Shown one piece after another: positions 1-6,441 of a stretch of 12,995 nucleotides of DNA. The position numbers and the translations under genes are program-made. The stretch covers positions 1 to 12,995 of the forward strand of contig CAINSX010000282.1 of NCBI GenBank assembly GCA_903853185.1. Direction: 5' to 3'. Each line of letters begins with the position of its first letter. Within the stretch, counting starts at the first letter, position 1. The notes below the pieces were generated by a model. The model saw only the letters and a list, made by a program, of their open reading frames with translations, had not been told where the DNA came from and made no database searches. This DNA comes from an uncultured Opitutia bacterium (lineage in GTDB: Bacteria; Verrucomicrobiota; Verrucomicrobiia; Opitutales; UBA953).

Positions 1-137
1 GCCACCTGAAGCGCACCCAGGACGGACAGGGAGGCATCACCGAGCGTGAAGCCCCCATCCATCGCTCCAACGTGATGCTCGGCTCCCTCTGGGACGCCCG
101 TCGCGCCAAGAAGCCGGCCAAGGCCGCCAAGAAATAA
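1..137 (+). CDS. rplX: 50S ribosomal protein L24, C-terminal fragment
   Basis: The window opens inside this gene; the readable frame starts at base 3 and ends with TAA at 135-137. The visible 44 residues contain GGITEREAPIHRSNVML, the conserved C-terminal block of bacterial L24 (family version: GGI-E-EAPIH-SNVM). L24 binds 23S rRNA near its 5' end and helps start assembly of the large subunit. The last dozen residues (RRAKKPAKAAKK) are a Lys/Ala-rich tail beyond the usual core. The position directly before rplE is the standard spc-operon order. The start lies outside the window. Identity is secure from sequence plus context. Confidence 0.95.
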   Translation, partial: HLKRTQDGQGGITEREAPIHRSNVMLGSLWDARRAKKPAKAAKK

Positions 138-170
138 ACCAGACGAAACCCCCCGAGACTTAACACGAAA

Positions 171-758
171 ATGGCAACCGTCCCTTACCTGAAGAAGTAC
201 TACCTCGAGAAGGTCGTCCCCGAGCTCATCAAGAGCCGTGGCTATAAGAACATCCATCAGGTCCCGAACCTGAAGAAGATCGTCCTCAATTCCGCCTTCA
301 AAGCCGAAGCCGACAAAGGCCACATCGCCGAAGTCGTCAAGGAGCTCACCAAGCTCTCCGGCCAGAAGCCCGTCATCACCAAGGCCTCCAAGTCGGTCGC
401 CGCCTTCAAGGTCCGCGAAGGCATGACCCTCGGCTGCATGGTGACCCTCCGTGGCGCCCGCATGTGGGAATTCTACCTCCGCCTCACCGCGGTGGCCCTC
501 CCGATGATCCGCGACTTCCGCGGTACCTCGAACCGCCTCGACGGTCGCGGCAACTACTCGCTCGGCATCTCCGACCACACCATCTTCCCTGAGACCCAGG
601 CCGATGGTTCCCAGCGAGCCAACATCGGCATGGACGTCATCATCGTGACTTCCGCCAACAACGACGACGAAGGTCGCGAACGGCTCCGCCTCCTCGGCAT
701 GCCGTTCCGCCGCTCCTGCGCCGCCGACGCCGCCGCCGCCACCGCCGCCAAGGCCTAA
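171..758 (+). CDS. rplE: 50S ribosomal protein L5
   Basis: The protein has 195 residues. L5 sits in the central protuberance of the large subunit, binds 5S rRNA and contacts S13 across the subunit bridge. Recognisable L5 blocks are KIVLNSAF at 36-43, RGARMWEF at 94-101, RDFRG at 114-118, DGRGNYSLGI at 124-133 and PFRR at 178-181. The L5 core ends at about residue 181; the final 14 residues are an Ala-rich tail not typical of L5, which is usually about 180 residues long. The ATG at 171 gives the normal N-terminus. The leader before it (cttaacacgaaa) has no Shine-Dalgarno motif. The gene follows rplX by 33 bp and precedes rpsN by 21 bp. Confidence 0.98.
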   Translation: MATVPYLKKYYLEKVVPELIKSRGYKNIHQVPNLKKIVLNSAFKAEADKGHIAEVVKELTKLSGQKPVITKASKSVAAFKVREGMTLGCMVTLRGARMWEFYLRLTAVALPMIRDFRGTSNRLDGRGNYSLGISDHTIFPETQADGSQRANIGMDVIIVTSANNDDEGRERLRLLGMPFRRSCAADAAAATAAKA

Positions 759-779
759 ACCCTCCACCTCCTTACCAGC

Positions 780-1085
780 ATGGCCAAGAAGTCCGTCATC
801 CAGCGCGCCCTCAAGCGCGACCGTCTCGTCAAGAAGTACGCCGTCAAGCGCGCCGAACTAAAGAAGACCCTCGCCGACCCCAAGGTCACCGAGGAAGCCT
901 TCTACGACGCCCAGCGTGCCCTCGCCAAGCTGCCCCGCAGCTCGTCGAAGGTCCGCCAGAAGAACCGCTGCTCCATCTCCGGTCGTCCGCGTGCGTTCAT
1001 CCGCAAGTTCGGCCTCTCCCGTATCACCTTCCGCGAGCTCGCGCTCAACGGCCAGATTCCCGGCGTCACCAAGGCCTCCTGGTAA
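780..1085 (+). CDS. rpsN: 30S ribosomal protein S14, long zinc-free form
   Basis: This 101-residue protein has the same length as E. coli S14. It is a primary component of the 30S head, near the S3/S10 cluster. The diagnostic C-terminal half is visible: KNRCSISGRP at 61-70, then RKFGLSR at 75-81, and the ending IPGVTKASW. Only one cysteine (C64) is present, so this is the C-minus long form that binds no zinc, not the short form with two CxxC knuckles. The position between rplE and rpsH is canonical. The leader is pyrimidine-rich and has no Shine-Dalgarno; it carries an anti-SD-like stretch, described separately. Confidence 0.98.
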   Translation: MAKKSVIQRALKRDRLVKKYAVKRAELKKTLADPKVTEEAFYDAQRALAKLPRSSSKVRQKNRCSISGRPRAFIRKFGLSRITFRELALNGQIPGVTKASW

Positions 1086-1106
1086 TCCAACAGCAAAAAC
1101 AAAACC

Positions 1107-1505
1107 ATGTCCGCTTCTACTGACACCGTCGGGGATTTCCTGACCTCCATCCGCAACGCTTCGCAGGCCAACAAGGCCGTGATCACCGTCCAGTGGTCCC
1201 GTCTGCGCGAAGGCGTCGCCAAGATCCTCGTCGACGCCGGTTACGTCGCCTCCGCCCGCAAGGCCGAGCGCGAAGGCCTGCCCGTCCTCGAACTCTCCCT
1301 CAAGTACGTCGCCGGCGTCCCCGCCATCACCAGCATCGAGCGCGTCTCGACTCCTGGCCGTCGCGTCTACGCCGGATACAGCTCCGTCCCGAAAGTCATC
1401 GGCGGCATGGGCGTCTCCATCCTCACCACCTCCCGTGGCGTCATGACTGACGCCGAAGCCCGCCGCCAGAAGGTCGGTGGCGAGCTCCTCGCGAAGGTCT
1501 GGTAA
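1107..1505 (+). CDS. rpsH: 30S ribosomal protein S8
   Basis: The protein has 132 residues, the usual S8 length. S8 binds helix 21 of 16S rRNA in the central domain; in E. coli it also represses translation of the spc operon. The N-terminal block DTVGDFLTSIRNA (6-18) and the C-terminal block GGMGVSILTTSRGVMTDAEAR (about 98-118) followed by VGGELLAKVW at the end are typical S8 sequence. The ATG at 1107 gives a normal N-terminus and lies 21 bp after rpsN. The leader (aacagcaaaaacaaaacc) is A/C-rich without a Shine-Dalgarno. No S8-target mimic was identified near rplE, where E. coli has one, but its structure cannot be judged by eye. Confidence 0.98.
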   Translation: MSASTDTVGDFLTSIRNASQANKAVITVQWSRLREGVAKILVDAGYVASARKAEREGLPVLELSLKYVAGVPAITSIERVSTPGRRVYAGYSSVPKVIGGMGVSILTTSRGVMTDAEARRQKVGGELLAKVW

Positions 1506-1534
1506 TCCGTCCAACCCTTAAAACAAGCAACTCA

Positions 1535-2101
1535 ATGAGCCGAATTGGTAAGCAGCCCGTCAACATCCCTGATAAGGTGACCGTGTCCGTGAAGGACAAT
1601 GTCGTCGTCGTCAAGGGACCTAAGGGCGAACTCTCGAAACCCTTCCCGAAGGAGATCGGCGTCGTCGTCGACGCGAAGATCGTCAACGTCACTGACCTCA
1701 CCGAGGTCAAGGACGCCGCCGGCAAGGTCCAGAAGCCCGGCACCGCCGGCGCTCTCCATGGCACCGTCCGCGCCATCATCCGCAACATGTGCGAAGGCGT
1801 GGCCACTGGTTACTCCAAGACCCTCCTGATCGAAGGCGTCGGTTTCAAGGCTGCCCTCAAGGGTAACGTCCTCGACCTCGCCCTCGGTTACTCCCACCCG
1901 ATCCGCTACACCATCCCGACCGGCGTCAACGTCGTCGTCACCGATGGCACCAAGCTGGTGATCACCGGCGCCGACCGCCACATGGTCGGCCAGGTCGCTT
2001 CCTCGATCAAGCTCTACAAGCCGGTCGAGCCTTACAAGGGTAAGGGCGTCCGCGTCGAAGGTGAATTCGTCCGCCGTAAGGAAGGCAAGAAGACGGCCTA
2101 A
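1535..2101 (+). CDS. rplF: 50S ribosomal protein L6
   Basis: The protein has 188 residues. L6 binds 23S rRNA near the sarcin-ricin loop at the factor-binding face. Two duplicated L6 domains are visible: an N-terminal half beginning MSRIGKQPVNIPDKV with VVVKGPKGEL at about 24-33, and a C-terminal half with IEGVGFKA at 99-106, ITGADRHMVGQVA at 143-155 and EPYKGKGVRVEGE at 165-177. It is about ten residues longer than the E. coli protein. The extra length includes a loop around residues 57-70 (EVKDAAGKVQKPG) in the first domain and a short Lys-rich tail. The gene starts 29 bp after rpsH and precedes rplR by 23 bp. Confidence 0.98.
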   Translation: MSRIGKQPVNIPDKVTVSVKDNVVVVKGPKGELSKPFPKEIGVVVDAKIVNVTDLTEVKDAAGKVQKPGTAGALHGTVRAIIRNMCEGVATGYSKTLLIEGVGFKAALKGNVLDLALGYSHPIRYTIPTGVNVVVTDGTKLVITGADRHMVGQVASSIKLYKPVEPYKGKGVRVEGEFVRRKEGKKTA

Positions 2102-2124
2102 TCCGCCCGAACCGAACACATTCC

Positions 2125-2487
2125 ATGAAACTGCAGAAGAAGAATCTCCTGGCGCAGAAGCGCCGCTGGCGCATCCGCAAGACGGTGCGCGGCACCGCCG
2201 CCCGTCCCCGTCTGGCCCTCAAGATGACCCACATGCATCTCTACGCCCAGGCCATCGACGACGACAAGGGCGTGACCCTCGTCTCGCTCGCCTCCACCTC
2301 CAAGGATCTCCGCGGACAGAAGCTGAAAGCCAACGTCGGTGGCGCCGCCACCTTCGGCACTGCTTTCGGCGTCAAGGCCAAGGCCGCCGGTCTCACGACC
2401 GTCGTCTTCGACCGCGCCGGTCGCCGTTACCACGGTACCGTCAAGTCCTTCGCCGAAGCCGCCCGTCTGGCCGGCCTGACCTTCTAA
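2125..2487 (+). CDS. rplR: 50S ribosomal protein L18
   Basis: The protein has 120 residues, the typical L18 length. L18 binds 5S rRNA and, with L5, docks it in the central protuberance. The basic N-terminus (KLQKKNLLAQKRRWRIRKTV) is followed by the conserved block ARPRLALKMTHMHLYAQAID at about 26-45, and the C-terminal motif VVFDRAGRRYHGTVKSFAEAAR is the family signature. The start codon lies 23 bp after rplF, with no Shine-Dalgarno in the leader (gaaccgaacacattcc). The gene ends only 4 bp before rpsE, so the two are probably translationally coupled. Confidence 0.98.
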   Translation: MKLQKKNLLAQKRRWRIRKTVRGTAARPRLALKMTHMHLYAQAIDDDKGVTLVSLASTSKDLRGQKLKANVGGAATFGTAFGVKAKAAGLTTVVFDRAGRRYHGTVKSFAEAARLAGLTF

Positions 2488-2491
2488 TTTC

Positions 2492-3139
2492 ATGAGCGCA
2501 GAAAACACCCCCGCCGCGGCTCCCGCCGCCTCCGCCCCCTCCGGCGCCCCTGGCGCCCCTGGCCGTTCCGGTCCTGGTGGCGATCGTCGTGGTCCTGGTG
2601 GCCCTGGTGGTCCTGGTGGCCGCCGCAACGGTCCTGGCGGCCCCGGCCGCGGTCCTCGTCGCGATAATCGCAACGACGCCCCTGCTTCCGAATACAACGA
2701 CAAGGTCGTCCACATCAACCGTTGCTCGAAGGTCGTCAAAGGCGGCCGTCGCTTCAACTTCGCCGCGCTCGTCGTGGCAGGTGATGGCAAGGGCCGCGTC
2801 GGCGTGGGTTACGGCAAGGCCAAGGAAGTTCCCGATGCGATCCGCAAGGGAACCGACCGCGCCCACCGCGCCCTCGTCCGCGTCAATCTCCGCGGCAACA
2901 CCATCCCGCACGAAGTCATCGGCCACGCCGACGGCGGCGTCGTGATGCTCCGTCCGGCTGCTCCCGGTACTGGCCTCATCGCCGGCGGCGGCGTCCGTGC
3001 CGTGCTCGAAGTGGCTGGCTACAAGGATGTCCTTTCGAAGTCCATGGGATCCAATAATCCCCAGGCGATCGTGAAGGCCACCTTGGACGGTCTCTCCAAG
3101 CTCCGTACCCTCGAACAAATCAAGGCTCTCCGCGCCTAA
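2492..3139 (+). CDS. rpsE: 30S ribosomal protein S5 with Gly/Pro-rich N-terminal extension
   Basis: The protein has 215 residues; S5 is usually about 165. S5 lies at the mRNA entry side of the 30S subunit and affects decoding accuracy. The canonical domain begins near residue 67 with EYNDKVVHINRCSKVVKGGRRF. It includes the double-stranded-RNA-binding fold with GDGKGRVGVGYGKA at about 97-110 and ends with the S5 C-terminal fold (RAVLEVAGYKDVLSKSMGSNNPQ region). Residues 1-66 are a low-complexity extension: first Ala/Pro-rich, then repeats of GPGG with Arg. The ATG at 2492 lies 4 bp after rplR; no in-frame start closer to the core is obvious, so the extension looks genuinely translated. The extension is basic and could contact rRNA, which is an inference. 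Confidence 0.97.
   Translation: MSAENTPAAAPAASAPSGAPGAPGRSGPGGDRRGPGGPGGPGGRRNGPGGPGRGPRRDNRNDAPASEYNDKVVHINRCSKVVKGGRRFNFAALVVAGDGKGRVGVGYGKAKEVPDAIRKGTDRAHRALVRVNLRGNTIPHEVIGHADGGVVMLRPAAPGTGLIAGGGVRAVLEVAGYKDVLSKSMGSNNPQAIVKATLDGLSKLRTLEQIKALRA
2570..2660 (+). repeat. Imperfect 9-bp tandem repeat inside rpsE
   Basis: The unit GGTCCTGGTGG or a close variant recurs at 2570-2580, 2591-2601, 2600-2610, 2609-2619 and 2630-2640. Copies at 2591-2619 are arranged head to tail with a 9-bp period. In the S5 frame this encodes GPGG units interspersed with arginines. Because the period is a multiple of three, copy gain or loss would keep the frame, so the S5 extension may vary in length between strains. 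That is an inference from repeat structure. Confidence 0.75.
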
Positions 3140-3154
3140 GCGGAACACACAGAC

Positions 3155-3622
3155 ATGAAACTCGACTCTCTGCCCAAGATCAAGGGCTCCACTCATCGCC
3201 ATAAGATCCTCGGCCGCGGCCGCGGTACCGGTCACGGCAAGACTTCTGGTCGTGGCCACAAAGGCATGAAGGCCCGCTCCGGCGGTGGCCATCGCCCCGG
3301 CTTCGAAGGCGGTCAGATGCCCCTCTACCGTCGTCTGCCCAAGCGCGGCTTTAACAACGTAAACCGTATCGACTACGCCGTGCTCAATGTGCGCGATTTC
3401 GAAGAACTCGAAGGCAAGACCTTCGGCCTCGAAGAACTCGTCGCCGCCGGCGTCCTGCGAAAGTCCGCTCCTCTCCTCAAGATTCTCGGTACCGGCGAGC
3501 TCACGCGCGCCGTCACCGTCAAGGCCCACCGTTTCTCCAAGGACGCTAAAGCGAAGATCGAGAAGGCCGGCGGCAAGGCGATCCTGATCGAAATCAAGAA
3601 GTCGGCCACCGCCGCTGAGTGA
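3155..3622 (+). CDS. rplO: 50S ribosomal protein L15
   Basis: The protein has 155 residues. L15 is a late-assembly protein of the large subunit that threads into 23S rRNA. The N-terminal Gly/Arg-rich segment RGRGTGHGKTSGRGHKG (21-37), followed by RSGGGHRPGFEGGQMPLYRRLPKRGF (41-66), is the L15 hallmark. The C-terminal globular part contains LKILGTGELTRAVTVKAHRFS, also typical. The gene starts only 15 bp after rpsE, so there is no room for rpmD (L30), which lies here in many bacteria. Its TGA stop (3620-3622) overlaps a possible GTG start of secY. Confidence 0.98.
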   Translation: MKLDSLPKIKGSTHRHKILGRGRGTGHGKTSGRGHKGMKARSGGGHRPGFEGGQMPLYRRLPKRGFNNVNRIDYAVLNVRDFEELEGKTFGLEELVAAGVLRKSAPLLKILGTGELTRAVTVKAHRFSKDAKAKIEKAGGKAILIEIKKSATAAE

Positions 3623-3634
3623 GCCTCGGCTCAC
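3619..3634 (+). promoter_or_regulatory. Inverted repeat at the rplO/secY junction
   Basis: GTGAGCC (3619-3625) and GGCTCAC (3628-3634) are perfect inverted repeats with a 2-bp centre; as RNA this folds as a 6-bp stem with a CUCG tetraloop. It covers the rplO stop codon and the alternative GTG start of secY, and ends 11 nt before ATG 3646. No T-run follows, so it is not an intrinsic terminator. It could bury the GTG and favour the ATG, or tune coupling between L15 and SecY synthesis; both are inferences. Confidence 0.4.
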
Positions 3635-3645
3635 CCCTGTCCTCG

Positions 3646-5178
3646 ATGTTCTCGGCCTTCGCCAACTGCTGGAGGATCCCTGAGCTCAGGGCCCGGCTGA
3701 TTGCTACCGTGGCCCTGGTGTTCGTCGCCCGTATCGGTGCGAACATCCCGCTGCCGGGTATCGACCCGAAGGACATCATGGATTACTACCACTCCATGGC
3801 CGACAAGTCGGCCGGGTCGGGCGGAGTGGTCGCGATGTATAACATGTTCACGGGTGGCGCGCTCCTCAAGGGGGCGGTCTTCTCGCTGGGCATCATGCCC
3901 TATATCAGCGCCTCGATCATCATGCAGCTGATGTCGGCGGTCGTCCCGTCGATTGCCCGTCTCCAGCAGGAGGGCGAAGTCGGCCGCCAGAAGGTAGCCC
4001 AGTACTCGCGCTACCTCACCATCCTCATCGCTATCGTTCAGTCCGCGTTGCTCCTCGGCGCTTTCTGCAATCCGCAGCAGGTCGGCCAGGCTCTCGGACT
4101 CGGCAACTTTACCGGTACCATCGTCGTAATGCAGAGCAAGATGCTCTTCGTCTGCCTTGGCGTCTGCCTTCTCACTTCCGGAGCTATTGTGATGCTCTGG
4201 CTTGGCGAGCAGATCACGCAGCGCGGCATCGGCAACGGTACGTCGGTCCTGATTACCATCGGCATCCTCGCTGACATCCCTGGTGCGCTCACCTCTTTCG
4301 TCGACATGACATTCGGCGGTAAGGTCGGCGCCGCCGCCGCTAATTCCCATGGCTGGGAGAAGGCTGCCGGCATGATTCTCCTCTTTGTTGCCGTCACCGC
4401 GGCGATGGTCGCCATTAACCAGGCCGTCCGTAAGATCCCGATTCAGTACGCGCAGCGCATGGTCGGTCGCAAGATGTACGGTGCACAGACCAACTACCTC
4501 CCGCTTAAGGTCAACTACGCGGGCGTGATGCCGGTCATCTTCGCCGGTGCCATCATGAGCTTCCCGCCCATGCTGCTCAACCCGCTGAGCACTTATTTCC
4601 CGACGCTTGCCTTCCTGCATGACTGGGCCGCGTTCTTCTCCCGTAATAACGCTTTCTACTACACCGTCTACTCGGTCCTGATCTTCGGCTTCAGCTACTT
4701 CTGGATCTCGATCATGTTCCGCCCGGTGCAGATTGCCGACGACTTGAAGAAGAACAACGGCTACATCCTCGGTGTCCGCCCTGGCGAGCACACCGCCCAG
4801 TTCCTGGACTTCGTGATGACCCGCCTCACGCTGGCTGGCTCACTCTTCCTGCTGATCATCGCGCTGATGCCTGACCTCTTTATCAGCCAGCTCAGCTTCC
4901 CGATGCGTCTCGCGACGTTCCTCGGTGGCACCGGCGGCCTGATCACCGTCGGCGTGATGCTCGACACCATGCGCCAGGTGGAAACCTACCTGCTGCAGCG
5001 TAACTACGAAGGCTTCCTGAAGAAGGGTCGCATCGGCGGCATTCCGGTACCCGCTACCGCCCTTCGCACGGATGACGAAAATTCCGCCCTCGGTTCCCTC
5101 GAGAAGACCTGCCTGACCCTGTTCATCTTCGGCGTTATCGCCTGGGGATTGAATCACTGGGGTACGTTCGCTCGCTAA
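3646..5178 (+). CDS. secY: Protein translocase subunit SecY, with extra C-terminal membrane segment
   Basis: SecY is the channel protein of the SecYEG translocon in the inner membrane. From ATG 3646 the protein has 510 residues, against about 430-445 in most bacteria. Starting here gives MFSAFANCWRIPELRARL, the usual SecY N-terminus. A GTG at 3619, overlapping the rplO stop, would add nine residues but lies in a hairpin. Typical SecY segments include ANIPLPGID, FSLGIMPYISASIIMQL (TM2), GEQITQRGIGNGTS, and the large cytoplasmic loops with QRMVGRKMYG and LKKNNGYILGVRPGEHT. The family normally ends soon after RNYEGFLKKGRI. Here about 40 further residues follow, including a hydrophobic stretch at about 490-504 (LTLFIFGVIAWGL), a likely eleventh membrane segment. 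There is also a long loop between TM1 and TM2 (DYYHSMADKSAGSGG). The gene is followed by map after 12 bp. Confidence 0.97.
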   Translation: MFSAFANCWRIPELRARLIATVALVFVARIGANIPLPGIDPKDIMDYYHSMADKSAGSGGVVAMYNMFTGGALLKGAVFSLGIMPYISASIIMQLMSAVVPSIARLQQEGEVGRQKVAQYSRYLTILIAIVQSALLLGAFCNPQQVGQALGLGNFTGTIVVMQSKMLFVCLGVCLLTSGAIVMLWLGEQITQRGIGNGTSVLITIGILADIPGALTSFVDMTFGGKVGAAAANSHGWEKAAGMILLFVAVTAAMVAINQAVRKIPIQYAQRMVGRKMYGAQTNYLPLKVNYAGVMPVIFAGAIMSFPPMLLNPLSTYFPTLAFLHDWAAFFSRNNAFYYTVYSVLIFGFSYFWISIMFRPVQIADDLKKNNGYILGVRPGEHTAQFLDFVMTRLTLAGSLFLLIIALMPDLFISQLSFPMRLATFLGGTGGLITVGVMLDTMRQVETYLLQRNYEGFLKKGRIGGIPVPATALRTDDENSALGSLEKTCLTLFIFGVIAWGLNHWGTFAR

Positions 5179-5190
5179 GCTTTTCCTGGG

Positions 5191-5952
5191 ATGATCGATT
5201 TGAAGTCGGCCGAAGACGTGAGTCGCATGCGCGCCGCCTGTGCGGCCGCGGCTCGTGTCCTGCACGACCTATCGACGCTCGTCGTCCCTGGCATCTCGAC
5301 CGCCGGCCTCGATTCCGCTGCCCGCGGACTGATGGCCCGCCATGGCTGCGAGAGCGCTTGCCACGGTTACGTCGTTGGCCGCCTCAGCTACCCCGGCTAC
5401 GTCTGTATCTCACTCAACGACGAGATCGTCCACGGTATCGGCGCCGCCGATCGCATCATCCGTGATGGCGACCTGGTATCCCTGGACGTGGTCGTCCGCC
5501 GTGATGGCTTCATCGGGGATAACGCCCGGACCGTCATGGTCGGGGCGGTCGACCCCCGGGCCCGCCAGCTTTGCGTGGACACCGAAAAATCCCTCATGGC
5601 AGGCATCGCCGCCGTGAAGCCCGGGAACAGGGTGGGGGACATTTCCGCTGCCATCCAGGAGGCGCTTGCCCCTGGGGGCTACGGCATTGTCCGCGACTTC
5701 GTGGGCCATGGCGTCGGACGCAAGATGCACGAAGAACCCCAAATTCCTAACTATGGCAAGGCAGGAACTGGACCCAAGTTGCTGCCTGGCATGGCTTTAG
5801 CGATTGAACCCATGGTGAACCTCGGCTCCCATAAGGTCGTCATGGCCTCCGATGGCTGGACCGCCCGGACGGCCGACGGGAAGGTCTCCGCGCACTTTGA
5901 GCACACCGTTTTAGTGACCGAAAACGGGGCTGAAATCCTCACCCTCGTTTAA
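5191..5952 (+). CDS. map: Methionine aminopeptidase, type I
   Basis: This enzyme removes the initiator methionine from new proteins with a small second residue. The 253-residue protein has the pita-bread fold and all five metal ligands expected for type I enzymes: D99 (LDV), D110 (IGDN), H173 (GHGVG), E206 (AIEPM) and E237 (HFEHT). H81 (IVHG) corresponds to the conserved substrate-binding histidine. It has no N-terminal zinc-finger extension and no type II insert, so it is the short type Ia form. The ATG at 5191 gives a standard N-terminus (MIDLKSAEDVSRMRAAC). Codon use is visibly less biased than in the ribosomal genes, with TTA, AGG and GGG codons, as expected for lower expression. The gene lies between secY and the alpha operon, where adk, map, infA and rpmJ are often found; only map is here. 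Confidence 0.97.
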   Translation: MIDLKSAEDVSRMRAACAAAARVLHDLSTLVVPGISTAGLDSAARGLMARHGCESACHGYVVGRLSYPGYVCISLNDEIVHGIGAADRIIRDGDLVSLDVVVRRDGFIGDNARTVMVGAVDPRARQLCVDTEKSLMAGIAAVKPGNRVGDISAAIQEALAPGGYGIVRDFVGHGVGRKMHEEPQIPNYGKAGTGPKLLPGMALAIEPMVNLGSHKVVMASDGWTARTADGKVSAHFEHTVLVTENGAEILTLV

Positions 5953-6031
5953 ACCGTATTTTTTGCTTTCAAATCCCACCAGAACCTCCAAGTTCCGACC
6001 TCTTTCCCACCTTCCAAACAGCACGGACACC

Positions 6032-6412
6032 ATGCCACGAATCCTCGGCGTAGACATTCCCAACAACAAGAAAGTAGAGATCTCTCTCCGCTATATCTAT
6101 GGTATCGGCCCCCGCCGTGCCACGGAGATCTGCGAAGCTCTCGGCTTTGATCCTGCCATGCGCGCTCAGAATCTTTCTGAAGAGCAGCTGAACAAGATCG
6201 TCGAGTACATCGTACGCATGGGGTACAAGTGCGAAGGCGACCTTCGCCGCGACATCGCGCAGAACCTGAAGCGCCTCCAGGCGATCAAGTGCTACCGCGG
6301 TCTCCGCCACTTCCGCGGCCTCCCGGTCCGTGGTCAGCGTACGCGCACCAACGCCCGTACCCGCAAGGGCAAGCGTAAGACCGTCGGCGTCGCCGCGGCT
6401 CCGTCCAAGTAA
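6032..6412 (+). CDS. rpsM: 30S ribosomal protein S13
   Basis: The protein has 126 residues. S13 sits in the head of the 30S subunit, forms bridges to L5 and contacts the P-site tRNA through its C-terminal tail. The start at ATG 6032 gives MPRILGVDIPNNKKVEISLRYIYGIG, the normal S13 N-terminus. An in-frame upstream TTG at 5963 would add 23 unrelated residues and is rejected. The helix-two-turn-helix core and the signature CYRGLRHFRGLPVRGQRTRTNARTRKG at 87-113 are intact. A short Ala-containing tail (VGVAAAPSK) follows the usual basic end. The 79-bp gap before it holds no rpmJ or infA. It is the first gene of the classical alpha operon. Confidence 0.98.
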   Translation: MPRILGVDIPNNKKVEISLRYIYGIGPRRATEICEALGFDPAMRAQNLSEEQLNKIVEYIVRMGYKCEGDLRRDIAQNLKRLQAIKCYRGLRHFRGLPVRGQRTRTNARTRKGKRKTVGVAAAPSK

Positions 6413-6441
6413 GCCAACCTTTCTCCTAACACTATTTTACG

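Noticed and set aside
2441..3634. Long reverse-strand open frame of about 397 codons opposite rpsE and rplO
   Set aside because: It is the antisense shadow of two certain ribosomal protein genes; the GC-rich third positions remove stops on the opposite strand. Its predicted protein is a low-complexity acidic sequence with no family features.
5963..6031. Upstream extension of rpsM from a TTG
   Set aside because: It would add 23 residues with no similarity to S13; ATG 6032 gives the exact family N-terminus.
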